From Craspedostauros australis (Eukaryota; Bacillariophyta; Bacillariophyceae; Mastogloiales; Achnanthaceae): a stretch of DNA of 64,000 nucleotides. Shown in pieces: positions 42,019 to 52,655 of the stretch (the first letter of the stretch is position 1; each line of letters begins with the position of its first letter). Location of the stretch: contig JAMXDE010000028.1 of assembly GCA_026770025.1 (NCBI GenBank), positions 248,001 to 312,000 of the forward strand, in the 5' to 3' direction. The notes below the pieces were generated by a model. It was not told the origin of the DNA and did no database searches. It saw only the letters and a program-made list of their open reading frames with translations. The position numbers and the translations under genes were made by a program.

Positions 42019-45000
42019 CTAAGGGATGGCGTACACCGAACGGCCAATCGCGGATTCCTCTCGGATGACCCAAGACTTGTGATGGTTGCTGGAAACCATG
42101 ACACCAGGCAGCACGATCTTTCCAACGCGTGTTGCGATCGCGGTGTAGGAGAGGAGCTGGCTTTCGTTGGGACCCAGTTTGATTTCACCGTTCATGAGGC
42201 CTGAAATCAAGACACCAGAATCGACGCTGCCTCCCTGATCAGAGTCGCTGCCTTTGACGAAGACGGAGAGCGTCTGGTTCGTGCCAGTCTTGTTTGTGAT
42301 TCTGTAGACGACATCGAATGGAAGCGCGATGGTGGGCGACGATGGAAGACATTCAACGATGGCCTCGAAAGGTGCTTTCTCAACGTAGCAAGGCGGACCA
42401 CGGAATCCACAGTGCGATTCGTCGGAAAGGACCAACGGCCCGTGCGTTCCAAACTCAGTCCCAGGATTGTCGAGCGCGTCTTGGGGCAGCGGGAGGGGAA
42501 TGGGCGACCAATTCACATGCAGCGCACCAAGCGAGGCACGGGTATGATCGCTGCCGACGCTAATGCCATCGGACATGGTGGCTTGCGATGTCCACACCGC
42601 CGCGAATTTGGATCCCAAACCAAGCTTCCTTGTTGCATCACTGTCAGTGGCCTCGAAGATGACGGACGATGATCCATCCGCATCACGACTGCCGCTGACG
42701 GCCCTGAAATTGCACGATGAGCTTTCGTCTCTCCGACTGTCAAAGCGCACCTTGTTGATCTGCACCGGCATGCTGTCACCAGCCACAGCAGCTTCCAAGA
42801 TACATCGTGTGCTGAACTTCTCGCCATCCACCACCACGATCTCATTAGACGGAGCTACTTGACCACCTTCTGTGGGGGCGGTCTCGTTGATTGCATTTGT
42901 TGGATGCCGGTTGCCAGATGGATGTGCCAGTTTTCGACCCTGCACAAAGTTGGCAATCAAAGGAACATTCCAAAACATCGATGTACTGAACTCCAGCCGC
43001 ACGATGTCCTCGGCAGGTTCTGCCGCTGCCTTGCTTCCTTGTGCATCCGGCGTATCACCATTGCCTCTCCCAGCTGCCGCAGCGTTGGTGTTGGGTCGGG
43101 CACGCGCCCTTCTACGCGCTGGCATCTTCTTTTTCTTGTTGGTCTTGCGTTCTTGCTGGTAGCAAATGGAAACATCGACATCGGTCTGGCACATTGCGCT
43201 GTTGTAGATCTCGTCAGCTGGTACGTCCTCGCCTGTGTTCTCGGCGTTGCCTGCAATCGTTGGGGAAGGACGGTACAGATGAAAGCAGGCATAGGTGGTG
43301 CCGTCGGCCTGAAGCGGCGGCAGATCAATTTCGAGTCCATCAGTATCTGCTTGGCTCTGATCAACCAACGCCCATCCAGCTGGAACGTCGTATCCGTAGT
43401 TGGTTGCGGAGGACTGTGCCGCAGGGTCCGCCTTCACGAGGATCGGCGTTCGAACTGCAGCGTCCGTCATGCCCACGACATTGTCAGCCCCATCTGCGGA
43501 ACCCTTGATCTTCATGGTCTTGCCCATCTTTGTGACGAGGAGACTGACGCACTTGACTTGCAACTTGATGTTGGTGCACTTTTCAGTAGGCCCGGATTGA
43601 AGCCTCAACACGACACGATTGACGGTACCTTCCAGCAGCTTGCCGCTGGTCACGGCTTCTGTGATGTTGATGATCACCATGCTGGCTGCCGGTGTGAGAA
43701 CGCGCAAGCATCTTGGACCATGCTCGAATGGCAAATGCTTCGGCCGTGTCCATGCGGATGCGATGTAATTGTCCTCCTCGAACGGCGTTCGCTTGATGTT
43801 CGCAGCGGTCTTTGGTTGCTTCTTCTCGATTGTGAGTTCGATTTGGCACCCCTTGCCGTGCGTGGCCGCCTCAACGTACAGAGGGTAGAAGACCAGCCGC
43901 ATGCCATCGCAACGCAACGGTTTCCCACCAAGGCACTTGTTGCTCCACTGCGCGTTACGGGGTCGGCCGAAGGAGTTGCCAAATTCGTCCTCGGACAACA
44001 TCCTCGCGCCAGCCGCGGCTGTGATGCCGCCCATGCGAGGTCGAGCTGTCTTGGCGAATGACCCTTTACCTGCCACACCCTGCTTCTGCCCGCCGTTGCC
44101 GCTCTCATCGATCGCGATGCGTTCCAAGTCCTTTGGCAGATCGATGTGGGTGGAAACCCACACTTCTGTTTTGGCCTGCACGATGATTCCGCCGTCGTTT
44201 CCGACGTTGGCGTTCTTGGCGCTGAGAAGATCGTTCGACGGGACGCCGATCTCGCCCGCCATGCTCAGCAATGTGACGGAGTTGATATGAACCGCATAGT
44301 CCAGGTTGGACTTGATGAGAATGCTGGCCTGAACGGAGTCGCCGGCGGTGGCGTGGGTTCGTCGTGGGAATGTGACAGCGAATGAGAATGGAAGGCTGGA
44401 ATCAGCTTCGTTGATGCAGTCGCGGTACCATTGTATTTTTTCGGATTCGATGAGGGACGAGAATCGTTCCAGGGCGCGTTGCAGGTTGCTGTTGGACATC
44501 TGCGCGTTGAAGTACGAATCCAGAATTATTGATGCGATGGACTGGCCGGTTTCGTCGCCGTCATCGTCGCTTTGGGAGGGGATATGTTTCTCGTAGCACT
44601 CGATCAGCATGCGTCGAATCGCCAGCTCCAGCACGTCCCAACCCTTGGAATACTTGACCGCCTTTTGGAGGTGAGGAATGGCCTCGCTGTGTCGTTCGAG
44701 GCCGAGAAGGATCCCACCGGCAAGATAGTGCATGCGAGCACCGGATCTGCTCCACGAATCGTCTTGGTACATCGCCACATCCTTCTTCGCCTTTTGGATG
44801 TCCTGGTCGAAGAGGGCGATGGCGCGTTGGACGCAATCGAGCGCCTGCTCGCGATGATTCTTGGTGGACTCCTCGCGGTAGAGAGTTGTAAATCCTTCTT
44901 TCGCGACGCTGCCCACGAATCGTGGCTTGCGCTTCTGAACCTTGCGTTCTGCACCAGTCAGATCCGCTTGGTCAGCACCCGTTGGCGCAACGTCGTCCTC

Positions 45001-47343
45001 ATCACCGCCTGCGATGCTGCTGCCTCCATTGCCGTCACCCTGCTTCAAGTGTGCGCTGAGCTGCAGCAACGCCTCCGCAGCGGCTTCGTATGTCCTCCAG
45101 GAGGAGCAGCGCATGAGGACTTCTTCCAGTTCCCTGTTGTTCTTGTTTTTGGCTTTCGCGGCAGGGTTGACAGGCTTGCCTGCGACGGAGAGTTCTGCAA
45201 GGGCGCGGGGTGGGTTGCGTTCCAGCAGCTGGCTGATCATGGTGCGCTGCCTGGAGACGTACAGCCAGTCCTGCCACAGCATGGAGGCGTCGGTTCCCAA
45301 GAAGCTCCTGCGCGGGTTGCAAAATGTTTGACAATGGCGCTGCCACTGGTACGCCGCAGCCAAGATTCCGCCCTGCGTACGCGAAGCAAAGCCGGCATGC
45401 ACGAGCTTGAAGTTGAGCCAGTCGGCCATGGCACGGCATTGGTAGACCATGTCCTCCGGTGGCGGAGGCGGCGTTAACTTCGGACCGTCGGCGTTGGGGA
45501 TGGACAATTCGATTCCTTCACCGCCGTCCGCACCTGATGTATTTGAATGTTCAGCGGCTGGATTCCAGATGTTGATCTCGCCCTGCTTCGCGGTGGCTGT
45601 GCCTGCCCCTTGGCCGTCCTTGTTGGTCGCATCGTTGGAGGCGCCATCGTCATTGCCGGCATCACCGCGATGCTGAAGCAGGAATCGAAAGTAATTCTCC
45701 ACGTGACGGTAGGCCTCCGCGAAGAATCGCAGGGACTTCTCGTGCTTGAATTGGAATTCGTAGTAGACGGCGATCTTGAAGCAGTAGCGGATGGTGAGCG
45801 GAAGGAGGAGGGATGTGGCGCGGTCGTCGCCGAGACGGTGCAGCTTGCGTTTGCACCCCCTCGCCTGGTTGAGGTAGTACTCCAAGGAGTCGGTTTGGAT
45901 GGTCTTGTGGAGCCTGCGCAACATGGAGGATGTGGGCATGTCCTGCTGCAGATCTGTGGTGACTTTGAGCAACGTGATGGGGTGGGCGTTGCCCGTCTCG
46001 TCGAAGATCTTGTTGCTCATGGACTGCGTCCATTGGTCGGCCTGGATCTCGCTGGTGCCCGGCTGGACCAAGCCGACGACGTGTATCTTGCAGTCGCGCT
46101 TGGATGCCATGCAGTGCTGGATGTTGTTGAGGGTCTGAAGCAGGTGATCATCCTGGTCGCTCTGAGCGGAATTGAGCTCCGTCGCGCTCTGCACGCCTTG
46201 GACCTGCGCGACGACGAGGAGGACGCTGGGCAACGCATGGGTGTGCTTCTCCAGCCACCCGGATGGGAGGATTCCGGCGATGGGATTCGTGCAGAGCTCG
46301 TCGTAAAGCTCCCGCGCCTGCATGCTCCTGCCCTGCGCGAACCGCTCGATGAGGTTTTCGTCGCCAGAGGGGTCCTTGGAGGGCGGGAAGCCATGGCGGG
46401 TGGAGATGGGAACAACGCGCGCTCTCTGGAAGAATCCCTCGCCGTGCTGCAGCGCCCTGGCATAGGATGTGTCGGTGGGCAGATACTTGTTGATGAGGGA
46501 GTTGGTTCCTTTTCCGTTGCCTCTGCTGTTGCCTCTGCCGTTGCCTCTGCTGCTGCTTCCGCTGCCGTGCTGGTTGCTGCCTCCACCATGATGCGGCGCG
46601 TTGGCGTTGGCGCTGTTGGAGGGATTGAGCATGCCCACGATGGTGGCGTTGTTGGCCCCATTGCCACCACCACCGCCGCCGTCCTTGCCGAGTTCCTTGT
46701 TGCTGCCGCCCAGACCGCTGAGGCCCCTGCCGATCCTGCGCGGCAATCCCAAGGGCAGGGTCGGCGAACCGAATCCCTTGCGGCCGGAGGAGTTGACCCG
46801 CATCCTGTTGCCCTGCTGGCTGAAGTCGAACCTGGAGGATGGCATTGCTGCGGGAGACGCGGGGTTTCCGAGGATGTGCTCGTCCTCATCGTCTGAATCC
46901 TCGTCAGGACGGAACAAGGCCATGAGCTCGCCCTTGCCGCGCCGGCTGGAGGTGTCGTTGCCCTGCAGGGGATGGTCGTCCGCGCCGAACTCGCCCTGGT
47001 CCGTCAGCGCACCCGCCATGGCATCGAGGAAGTGTTCGAACTGGCTGCGCGTGGATCCCTTCTTGGATCCCGGCAGAGGAGGTTGGAAGGAAGGCGCCTC
47101 GCTGGGATTGTCGAAGTCGTTCACGTTCGCGGCGCCTGCCTCCGGGTCCTCCTCGTCTGCGGATTGCGCCACGGTCGGCTGGTCGTCGAGTGCCGATTCC
47201 GAGTTTGGAGCGGCTGTCGTCGTCGTCGCGGTGGCTGTATCGGAGGCAGCCGCGCTGGGAGGCACGTCCTTGTGCAACGTCGCGTCCGCGCAGAACACCA
47301 GGGGGAACACCCCCACGAGCAGCTCGCCTGGATATGACTCCAT
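42019..47343 (-). CDS. TRAPPC11: TRAPP complex subunit TRAPPC11 (foie-gras/gryzun), long single exon
   Basis: A 1774-aa protein from the ATG at 47343; codons upstream start only at TTG. TRAPPC11 is a TRAPPIII tethering/GEF subunit for ER-Golgi transport and autophagy. The first 40 residues open with ESYPGELLVGVFPLVFCAD. About 250 residues of acidic and Gly/Asn/Ser-rich low complexity follow before the foie-gras domain, which shows LPSVLLVVAQVQGVQ, YCFKIAVYYEFQFKHEKSLRFF (about 520) and MADWLNFKLVHAGFASRTQGG (about 640). A TPR-like helix pair (AGGILLGLERHSEAIPHLQKA, about 870) precedes the beta-rich gryzun part, which ends LLSYTAIATRVGKIVLPGVMV and SVYAIP. It is about 50% longer than the human protein (about 1130 aa). 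No internal stop or intron is evident. It is divergent from NFU1. Confidence 0.84.
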   Translation of the reverse strand: MESYPGELLVGVFPLVFCADATLHKDVPPSAAASDTATATTTTAAPNSESALDDQPTVAQSADEEDPEAGAANVNDFDNPSEAPSFQPPLPGSKKGSTRSQFEHFLDAMAGALTDQGEFGADDHPLQGNDTSSRRGKGELMALFRPDEDSDDEDEHILGNPASPAAMPSSRFDFSQQGNRMRVNSSGRKGFGSPTLPLGLPRRIGRGLSGLGGSNKELGKDGGGGGGNGANNATIVGMLNPSNSANANAPHHGGGSNQHGSGSSSRGNGRGNSRGNGKGTNSLINKYLPTDTSYARALQHGEGFFQRARVVPISTRHGFPPSKDPSGDENLIERFAQGRSMQARELYDELCTNPIAGILPSGWLEKHTHALPSVLLVVAQVQGVQSATELNSAQSDQDDHLLQTLNNIQHCMASKRDCKIHVVGLVQPGTSEIQADQWTQSMSNKIFDETGNAHPITLLKVTTDLQQDMPTSSMLRRLHKTIQTDSLEYYLNQARGCKRKLHRLGDDRATSLLLPLTIRYCFKIAVYYEFQFKHEKSLRFFAEAYRHVENYFRFLLQHRGDAGNDDGASNDATNKDGQGAGTATAKQGEINIWNPAAEHSNTSGADGGEGIELSIPNADGPKLTPPPPPEDMVYQCRAMADWLNFKLVHAGFASRTQGGILAAAYQWQRHCQTFCNPRRSFLGTDASMLWQDWLYVSRQRTMISQLLERNPPRALAELSVAGKPVNPAAKAKNKNNRELEEVLMRCSSWRTYEAAAEALLQLSAHLKQGDGNGGSSIAGGDEDDVAPTGADQADLTGAERKVQKRKPRFVGSVAKEGFTTLYREESTKNHREQALDCVQRAIALFDQDIQKAKKDVAMYQDDSWSRSGARMHYLAGGILLGLERHSEAIPHLQKAVKYSKGWDVLELAIRRMLIECYEKHIPSQSDDDGDETGQSIASIILDSYFNAQMSNSNLQRALERFSSLIESEKIQWYRDCINEADSSLPFSFAVTFPRRTHATAGDSVQASILIKSNLDYAVHINSVTLLSMAGEIGVPSNDLLSAKNANVGNDGGIIVQAKTEVWVSTHIDLPKDLERIAIDESGNGGQKQGVAGKGSFAKTARPRMGGITAAAGARMLSEDEFGNSFGRPRNAQWSNKCLGGKPLRCDGMRLVFYPLYVEAATHGKGCQIELTIEKKQPKTAANIKRTPFEEDNYIASAWTRPKHLPFEHGPRCLRVLTPAASMVIINITEAVTSGKLLEGTVNRVVLRLQSGPTEKCTNIKLQVKCVSLLVTKMGKTMKIKGSADGADNVVGMTDAAVRTPILVKADPAAQSSATNYGYDVPAGWALVDQSQADTDGLEIDLPPLQADGTTYACFHLYRPSPTIAGNAENTGEDVPADEIYNSAMCQTDVDVSICYQQERKTNKKKKMPARRRARARPNTNAAAAGRGNGDTPDAQGSKAAAEPAEDIVRLEFSTSMFWNVPLIANFVQGRKLAHPSGNRHPTNAINETAPTEGGQVAPSNEIVVVDGEKFSTRCILEAAVAGDSMPVQINKVRFDSRRDESSSCNFRAVSGSRDADGSSSVIFEATDSDATRKLGLGSKFAAVWTSQATMSDGISVGSDHTRASLGALHVNWSPIPLPLPQDALDNPGTEFGTHGPLVLSDESHCGFRGPPCYVEKAPFEAIVECLPSSPTIALPFDVVYRITNKTGTNQTLSVFVKGSDSDQGGSVDSGVLISGLMNGEIKLGPNESQLLSYTAIATRVGKIVLPGVMVSSNHHKSWVIREESAIGRSVYAIP

Positions 47344-48034
47344 CCTCACGTGCAACGTGCAACGTGCAATTTACGATGCTTGCACGATGCACGCTCGAAC
47401 AGGGTATGTAATAGTAAGTGCGGATGCTCCAACCGTGATGGTCGCTCCTCGTCTTGTGAGGGTGCGCTATGCCACAGGTGAGCTGCGATGTTGTCGTTGT
47501 GCCTGTCAGCAAGCGGGCGATCTTGACGATTCCTGAGTGGTGATCCTTCTTGCTCCCTCCGCGGAAAGAGGCGAGTGGACGGCATCAGGACAGGTGCGGT
47601 CAGAGGCACAAACACCAAGATGTCTCGCATCGTGGAGTTGCCGAGTTCTTCCCCCCTCCTGGAAATTCAAATGCACTGACTTAGCCCCTTTCAAATAGTG
47701 TTGTTCATTGAAGTCCACGGCGAAATGAGAATAATATTCATCAGCGCACATGAAGCAATTTACGTCACGATTGATATAATATTCGAACTGGTAATATACA
47801 CAATAAAGGTTTATGGTAATTTGCCGTGATTCCTATTTCGATGAAACTCACCCAAACGAAGCCAGCCATCCTGTTCGATCGCGTTCTTGATGATGACGCA
47901 GACACCATCAACAACAACACACACAACCCAAACACAGCACAGTAGCATCGTATAGTAGCGACATCAACAGTGTCGCAACAGAGGAGCAACAGGGTAGAGT
48001 ACACTATCATAACCTCCGCACTCACTCGTGTGCC
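47344..48034. promoter_or_regulatory. Divergent intergenic region TRAPPC11 / NFU1
   Basis: A 691-bp space between divergent ATGs, so it should carry both promoters. A TA-rich segment (47700-47830) lies midway. No other element recognised. Confidence 0.45.
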
Positions 48035-49030
48035 ATGGCGCCGACAGCATCGATGGCAGCATCGATGGCATCATCAAGGATGACCTCTTCCAGAACAGCA
48101 GCGACGAGCATTTGCTTCTTCGCCAGACGGACAGCATCCGAATCCATCAGCTTGGGAAGCAGGAGAGCGGGCTTCCACAGCGTGGCTGCAGGAGGCAGAC
48201 GCCCGATCTTGGGCGGCCTCCAGTCGAGATCCCCGTTGCTGCATCATGGTGCCGCAGCGAACGCGGTCAATGTCCTGAAATCCTCGTCTCCAACATGGAT
48301 GGAGGCCCGTCGCAGCGTCTTCATCCAGACCGAGACGACGCCCAACCCAGAATCCATGAAGTTCGTGCCGTCCGACACAGTCGTCTTGGAAACCACGGAG
48401 GAAAACCCAACGTCGGGATTCTACGTCACCAACTCAGATTCAGCGAGCCAGATCAACCTGTCGCCGCTCGCCCGGAATCTCTTCCGCATCGAGGGCGTCA
48501 AGGCCGTCTACCTCGGCGGAGACTTCGTCACCATCACCAAATTCGCGCAGCACAAATGGCAGATGATGCGCCCGGAGATATTCTCCACCCTCATGGACTT
48601 CTTCGATTCCGATCAACCGGCCCTGCTGGACCAACCGGAGATCACCGACACCACCATACTGGATGACGACGACGAGATCGTGGCCATGATCAAGGAGCTC
48701 ATGGAGGCGAGGATCCGTCCGGCGGTGCAGGAAGATGGCGGCGACATCCGCTACATCAACTTCGAGGAGGAGACGGGCTTGGTCACGGTCCAGCTCGCCG
48801 GATCGTGCGTGGGATGCCCAAGCTCCGCCGTCACGCTGAAGCAGGGCGTGGAGAACATGCTCATGCATTACATTCCGGAAGTCACGTCCGTCGTTGCCTT
48901 GGAGGAAGAGCAAGATGAAATGGTGGCAGGTGGTGTGAGCGATGTCACTGTGGAGCAGACCGAGGCAGTCAAAAAGGACAAGACCTACGAAGAACGGTTG
49001 GCGGCGGCCGGCATTCCTTTCTCGGATTAG
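48035..49030 (+). CDS. NFU1: Mitochondrial iron-sulfur scaffold NFU1
   Basis: A 331-aa protein that carries Fe-S clusters to mitochondrial targets such as lipoate synthase. The first about 90 residues are Ser/Arg/Ala-rich with few acids, as in a matrix presequence. The Nfu N domain begins [18 protein letters not shown] and includes [38 protein letters not shown]. The NifU-like domain has [32 protein letters not shown], with the cluster-binding CxxC at about residues 258-261, and [18 protein letters not shown]-terminal acidic tail includes [14 protein letters not shown]. The domain order and CxxC are those of eukaryotic NFU1. The start is the first ATG after the divergent promoter. A plastid NFU is less likely because those lack this N-terminal domain. 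Confidence 0.92.
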   Translation: MAPTASMAASMASSRMTSSRTAATSICFFARRTASESISLGSRRAGFHSVAAGGRRPILGGLQSRSPLLHHGAAANAVNVLKSSSPTWMEARRSVFIQTETTPNPESMKFVPSDTVVLETTEENPTSGFYVTNSDSASQINLSPLARNLFRIEGVKAVYLGGDFVTITKFAQHKWQMMRPEIFSTLMDFFDSDQPALLDQPEITDTTILDDDDEIVAMIKELMEARIRPAVQEDGGDIRYINFEEETGLVTVQLAGSCVGCPSSAVTLKQGVENMLMHYIPEVTSVVALEEEQDEMVAGGVSDVTVEQTEAVKKDKTYEERLAAAGIPFSD

Positions 49031-49721
49031 ACCACAGCAGGGTACGGTGGAGTAGATGAACATTGCGAGTGCGTGTTCGCATGCTGAAACATACTGCTCA
49101 TCTCGATGATAATGGCATAGAGTAGTACTGGTCTATGTATGCATACGAGCACGCATGATCCAAAGAGGAGAATCGTCGCATGGAATGCTCAACGCAACAT
49201 TCATACATACATAATATAGTTGTCCATCACAATTGTTTATGACGCTGTGTTGGGCACTTGTCTGCCCCGAGCAAACCCTGAGTACGTATTCTGTTTCATT
49301 TCATTTTCATTTTGGAGGACACGATGTCCAACCCATCGTTGCTGCGAAGTTGGAGTCCAACTCGGAGATCCGCATCCCAATCGATCGTGAGTGGAGCACA
49401 AAGGAAAGAACGGAAGCCTGCGTTCGGGTGCAGGTTAGCACACAAAACATGATGTTGTGTAGAGTAACATTATAGAATTGAAACTGCTGCAATTTGGTTA
49501 TGTATTTGTGCTTGTTGGTGTTTGCGTTGTGTTTGCTGTCTTCGTCCTGTTGTTCCTTGCACTTATCGATTACGCATGATCCATCCGACCGCGCCATGCA
49601 TGTTGCTACACTCAATCATCCGCTCGTTTTGGTGCTTTTCTGCTTCGCTCCACGAGTCCGAGTCTCCAAGACCCAACGTGCTCAAATCCAACCAGCACTT
49701 TCTCTCTCTCTCTGGAGTACT
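49031..49721. other. Intergenic, convergent gene ends
   Basis: 3' flanks of NFU1 and AOX. TA-rich near 49190-49240 and a (CT)n run at about 49692-49706. No gene. Confidence 0.4.
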
Positions 49722-51477
49722 CTACTGCGTAGGATTATGCAGCTTGGTGATGTCATCCTCGCGGGACATGATGTCGTCCACGTATCGTTTCAGCATGAGG
49801 TTGAGCTTCACGCTTGGATTGTTCCACGGGTTGATGTCGCCGTGGTCCAGCTGGCTGGCGGCGTGGTTCACATCGCGATGTTCTGCCTCGTCGGCACGCA
49901 CGGCGTACATGAGGTCCAGGACGGTGCCCTCCTCTCCCAAATGCCAGTACGAGCGCGCGATGTTTGGTGCCGCCTCGTGCTTCCAGGCGGCCAGGTCGGA
50001 ACCCTCTGGCGCCTTCTCGATGGCCTCGATGATTTTGGTGTACGTCACACAGGCTTCTTCCTCAATGTATCCCACGAAGCGGTGACAGAACTTGGGGCTC
50101 ACCAAGTAGGAGAGGAAGAAGGCGCTGCCAAATCCAAATTGCGAGAAGATGACCGCGGCACGGAACACGGTGGACGGGTCCTTCATCTTGATGAACGAGA
50201 GGAGATGCATGCGTTCGTTGTTCGCCTCCTCGAGGAAGAGATGCAGCAGACCACCATCGCGCTTCATGGAACGCAGGCTCTTGAAGTGTCGGCAGATGGC
50301 GGCGACCATGCCTGGCACGGCGGCGATCGTCTCGAGGAAGATCACGCGGTACAGGATCTTGTCAGTCGTGATGGTCTTGTTGTTCCAGCCCGTGGCGGAG
50401 TCGAAGAAGAAGCGCACGACCTTCACTGCGTTCAAAGCCGCGTTGTCCAAGACGCCGGTCGGTTTTTCGTGCGTCAGCTTGATATCGAGATCTTCGGGAG
50501 TGTAGGATGCGTGGGATTTGCGGTAGATGTACTCCGCGCTGCAGTTGCCACCCAGGATGGGATGGCTGTTGGCACCGGATGCGGCATTGTCCAGTGCAAT
50601 AATGAAGTCCTGGTGGCTGACGCTGCCACCGGCCTTTCCGGCGTAGAAGAGCTCAGCGAATTCCACGATTTCCTCGTCTGTGAAGGCAGCATGATGCTTC
50701 TTGAGGAGGAGTTTGAGGTCGCCATGATCGAGTCTGACGTTGTTTTTGTTTTTGTTTTCGGTCGGGGTCATTGGGTCATAGACGGAAGTGGTGGAGTGAA
50801 TGAAGGTGGCAACGCAGCGTCTGTGAGTCATTGCTCCAATGTGAAGGCAAATCAATGGACAATCGGGATACGGTACTCGCAGTACTGTGTGTGTGCGGAC
50901 AGATGGTCACACCTTGCTTCACCAAGGACGTTGCTCGTGCTCTTGCATTGATATGTTGTAATACCATGCATCATGTAATTGTAGAGTACTCGAAAGTGTG
51001 TGACAGGTCGTACCTTCCATCCTTGTTGTCGTCCGCCTGTCGAAGCTCTGCTTCGATCTTCTTCACGACGGACATCTCCAACTGCTGCAGAGTGCGTGTG
51101 ACCGTGCCGAGCTCCGGCGTTGGGGTCACGTCGTTGGAGGCATCGGTGGCCCCTGCCTTTGGTGGGGTGATGGCGGTGGAGAAACCACGCTTGGCGTCAT
51201 CAACCTCGTCCGTGGCCTTGGTGGAAAAGAAATTGTGCGGCACCTGCAGCAGCTGCTGCTTGTGGTTAGTATGACCCAGGAAGAAACCATTGTTGATTCC
51301 GTTCTGGAAAAGCGCTGGCCGAGCAATGCCCTGCTGCGAGAATGAAGACAATCCACTCTTCGCTGCAGTGGCGTTGGTCGAGAAGGAGACGTTGCCGATG
51401 TCATGCAGCAATGCAGACACGAGCTTCTTGTTCGCCATCATCGACTTGGCATAGTGAGATCCGCGGTAGGTGATCAT
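49722..51477 (-). CDS. AOX: Alternative oxidase with N-terminal EF-hand, two exons
   Basis: Ubiquinol:oxygen oxidoreductase of the mitochondrial inner membrane that bypasses complexes III and IV. Exon 1 is 51477-51014 and exon 2 is 50733-49722 (491 aa). The 280-bp intron (GTACGA...TCAG) is phase 2 and splits an Arg codon inside the calcium loop: ...DDNKDG-R-LDHGD.... That gives a full 12-residue EF-hand loop (Asp1, Asn3, Asp5, Gly6, Leu8, Asp12), with helices on both sides. A second, degenerate hand follows (EFAELFYAGKAGGSVSHQDFIIAL). The di-iron AOX core has LETIAAVPGM, LEEANNERMHLL and DEAEHRDVNH, so the Glu/His ligands are present. The N-terminus (from MITYRG) is Ser/Lys-rich without acids, like a mitochondrial presequence. 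Typical AOX is 280-350 aa, so the EF-hand region is extra. Ca2+ control is inferred. Confidence 0.92.
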
Positions 51478-52655
51478 GATGTCTTGGCTTGATGTTGTTG
51501 TTGTTGTTGCTGATGCTTGGTACTGGGGGTTGGTTTTGTTTTGTTTTGTTTTGTGGGAATGCCGTCTCTTACGGTTTGATTTTATGCACTGACGATGCTC
51601 GTGTGAAGTGCAGAATGCCAACGACCTCGATGAACAGAAAGAGAGAGAGAAAGAGGTCGAGAGACAGACAGAGCAACAGAAAGGCCTGCAATGCTGCTTG
51701 GCGAAGAGGGAAACCCCAGAAAATGTGAAGCAAAAGCGAATCTTGCCAAAAAACCCATGAATGGCTACGTCACGATCGGCGAACAACGAGGATCAAACTG
51801 ATCAGCACACGAGCAGTGTCACGGCGAACGTGACAGACGTGCGACACAACGCTGTCCAATCAAATCGTTCCAATTCAGAACGCACCATTCTTGGCCCTTC
51901 CATCTGGCTTCACAGGAGTGATAAGACGTCACATTCCCCAAACGTGCGGCGCATGTTGCCACGATCGTTTTCAGCCCATGGAGTCTGTCATACGTCAGAG
52001 ATTGTCTCTGGTGTTCGATTGTTCCGCAAAGGCCTTTGATGCGTCACGAAAGAAACCCCGCTTATTTTGTTAATACGATAAATAATCATATCGCCGCTGC
52101 TTATGCATTTGTTCCTTCTGCAAGAAAATGACGTCAGTCTGTAATTTTCGAGGTGACTTTTCCTGTTGTATTCTTCTTTCTGGTTTTGGAAACGAACAGT
52201 CTCATCAACATTTCTGTCTTTTATGGGACGAAAGATTCAGTATTTCATTTTCAGATGAGTCTTGTCAGTTGACTTCCGTGAATGAAAACGATATCAGAGT
52301 CGAGTCCAACAAGTCGAAGCCTGCGGGGTTCGATCTGATTCGAAAACGAAGAACAAAGGAAGGCCCGTGGCGAACGGCTCCACACAACGCGCAACACACA
52401 ACACACACATCTCCACTTTGATTCTGCCTCCGGAAATCCAAACGTATCGGCACGAAGGCCAACTGGAATGTTATCAGTGCCGAGAACCCTACACAGAACA
52501 TCAAAGCAATCGACCTGCGAGTACTTGTATCGATCCATCAATCGGCATAGTAGTACCAACCAAACGACATCAGGACAAACCTGAGCAGAGAAGAAATAAA
52601 TAGTGCCAAATACAGTGATCAATACAGCGCTCGCTCAACAACACGTACGGACACG
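51478..52655. promoter_or_regulatory. Divergent intergenic region AOX / RPN6
   Basis: A 1.18-kb space between divergent starts. It contains GTT and GTTTT microsatellites (51489-51508; 51530-51556, TTTTG units), a GA-rich run near 51640-51675 and a TA-rich patch (52070-52100). No gene; it should hold both promoters. Confidence 0.45.

Noticed and set aside
42859-46896. Long plus-strand frames (400 and 449 aa) opposite TRAPPC11
   Set aside because: No recognisable motifs, and the minus strand encodes a continuous, conserved TRAPPC11; these are antisense shadows.
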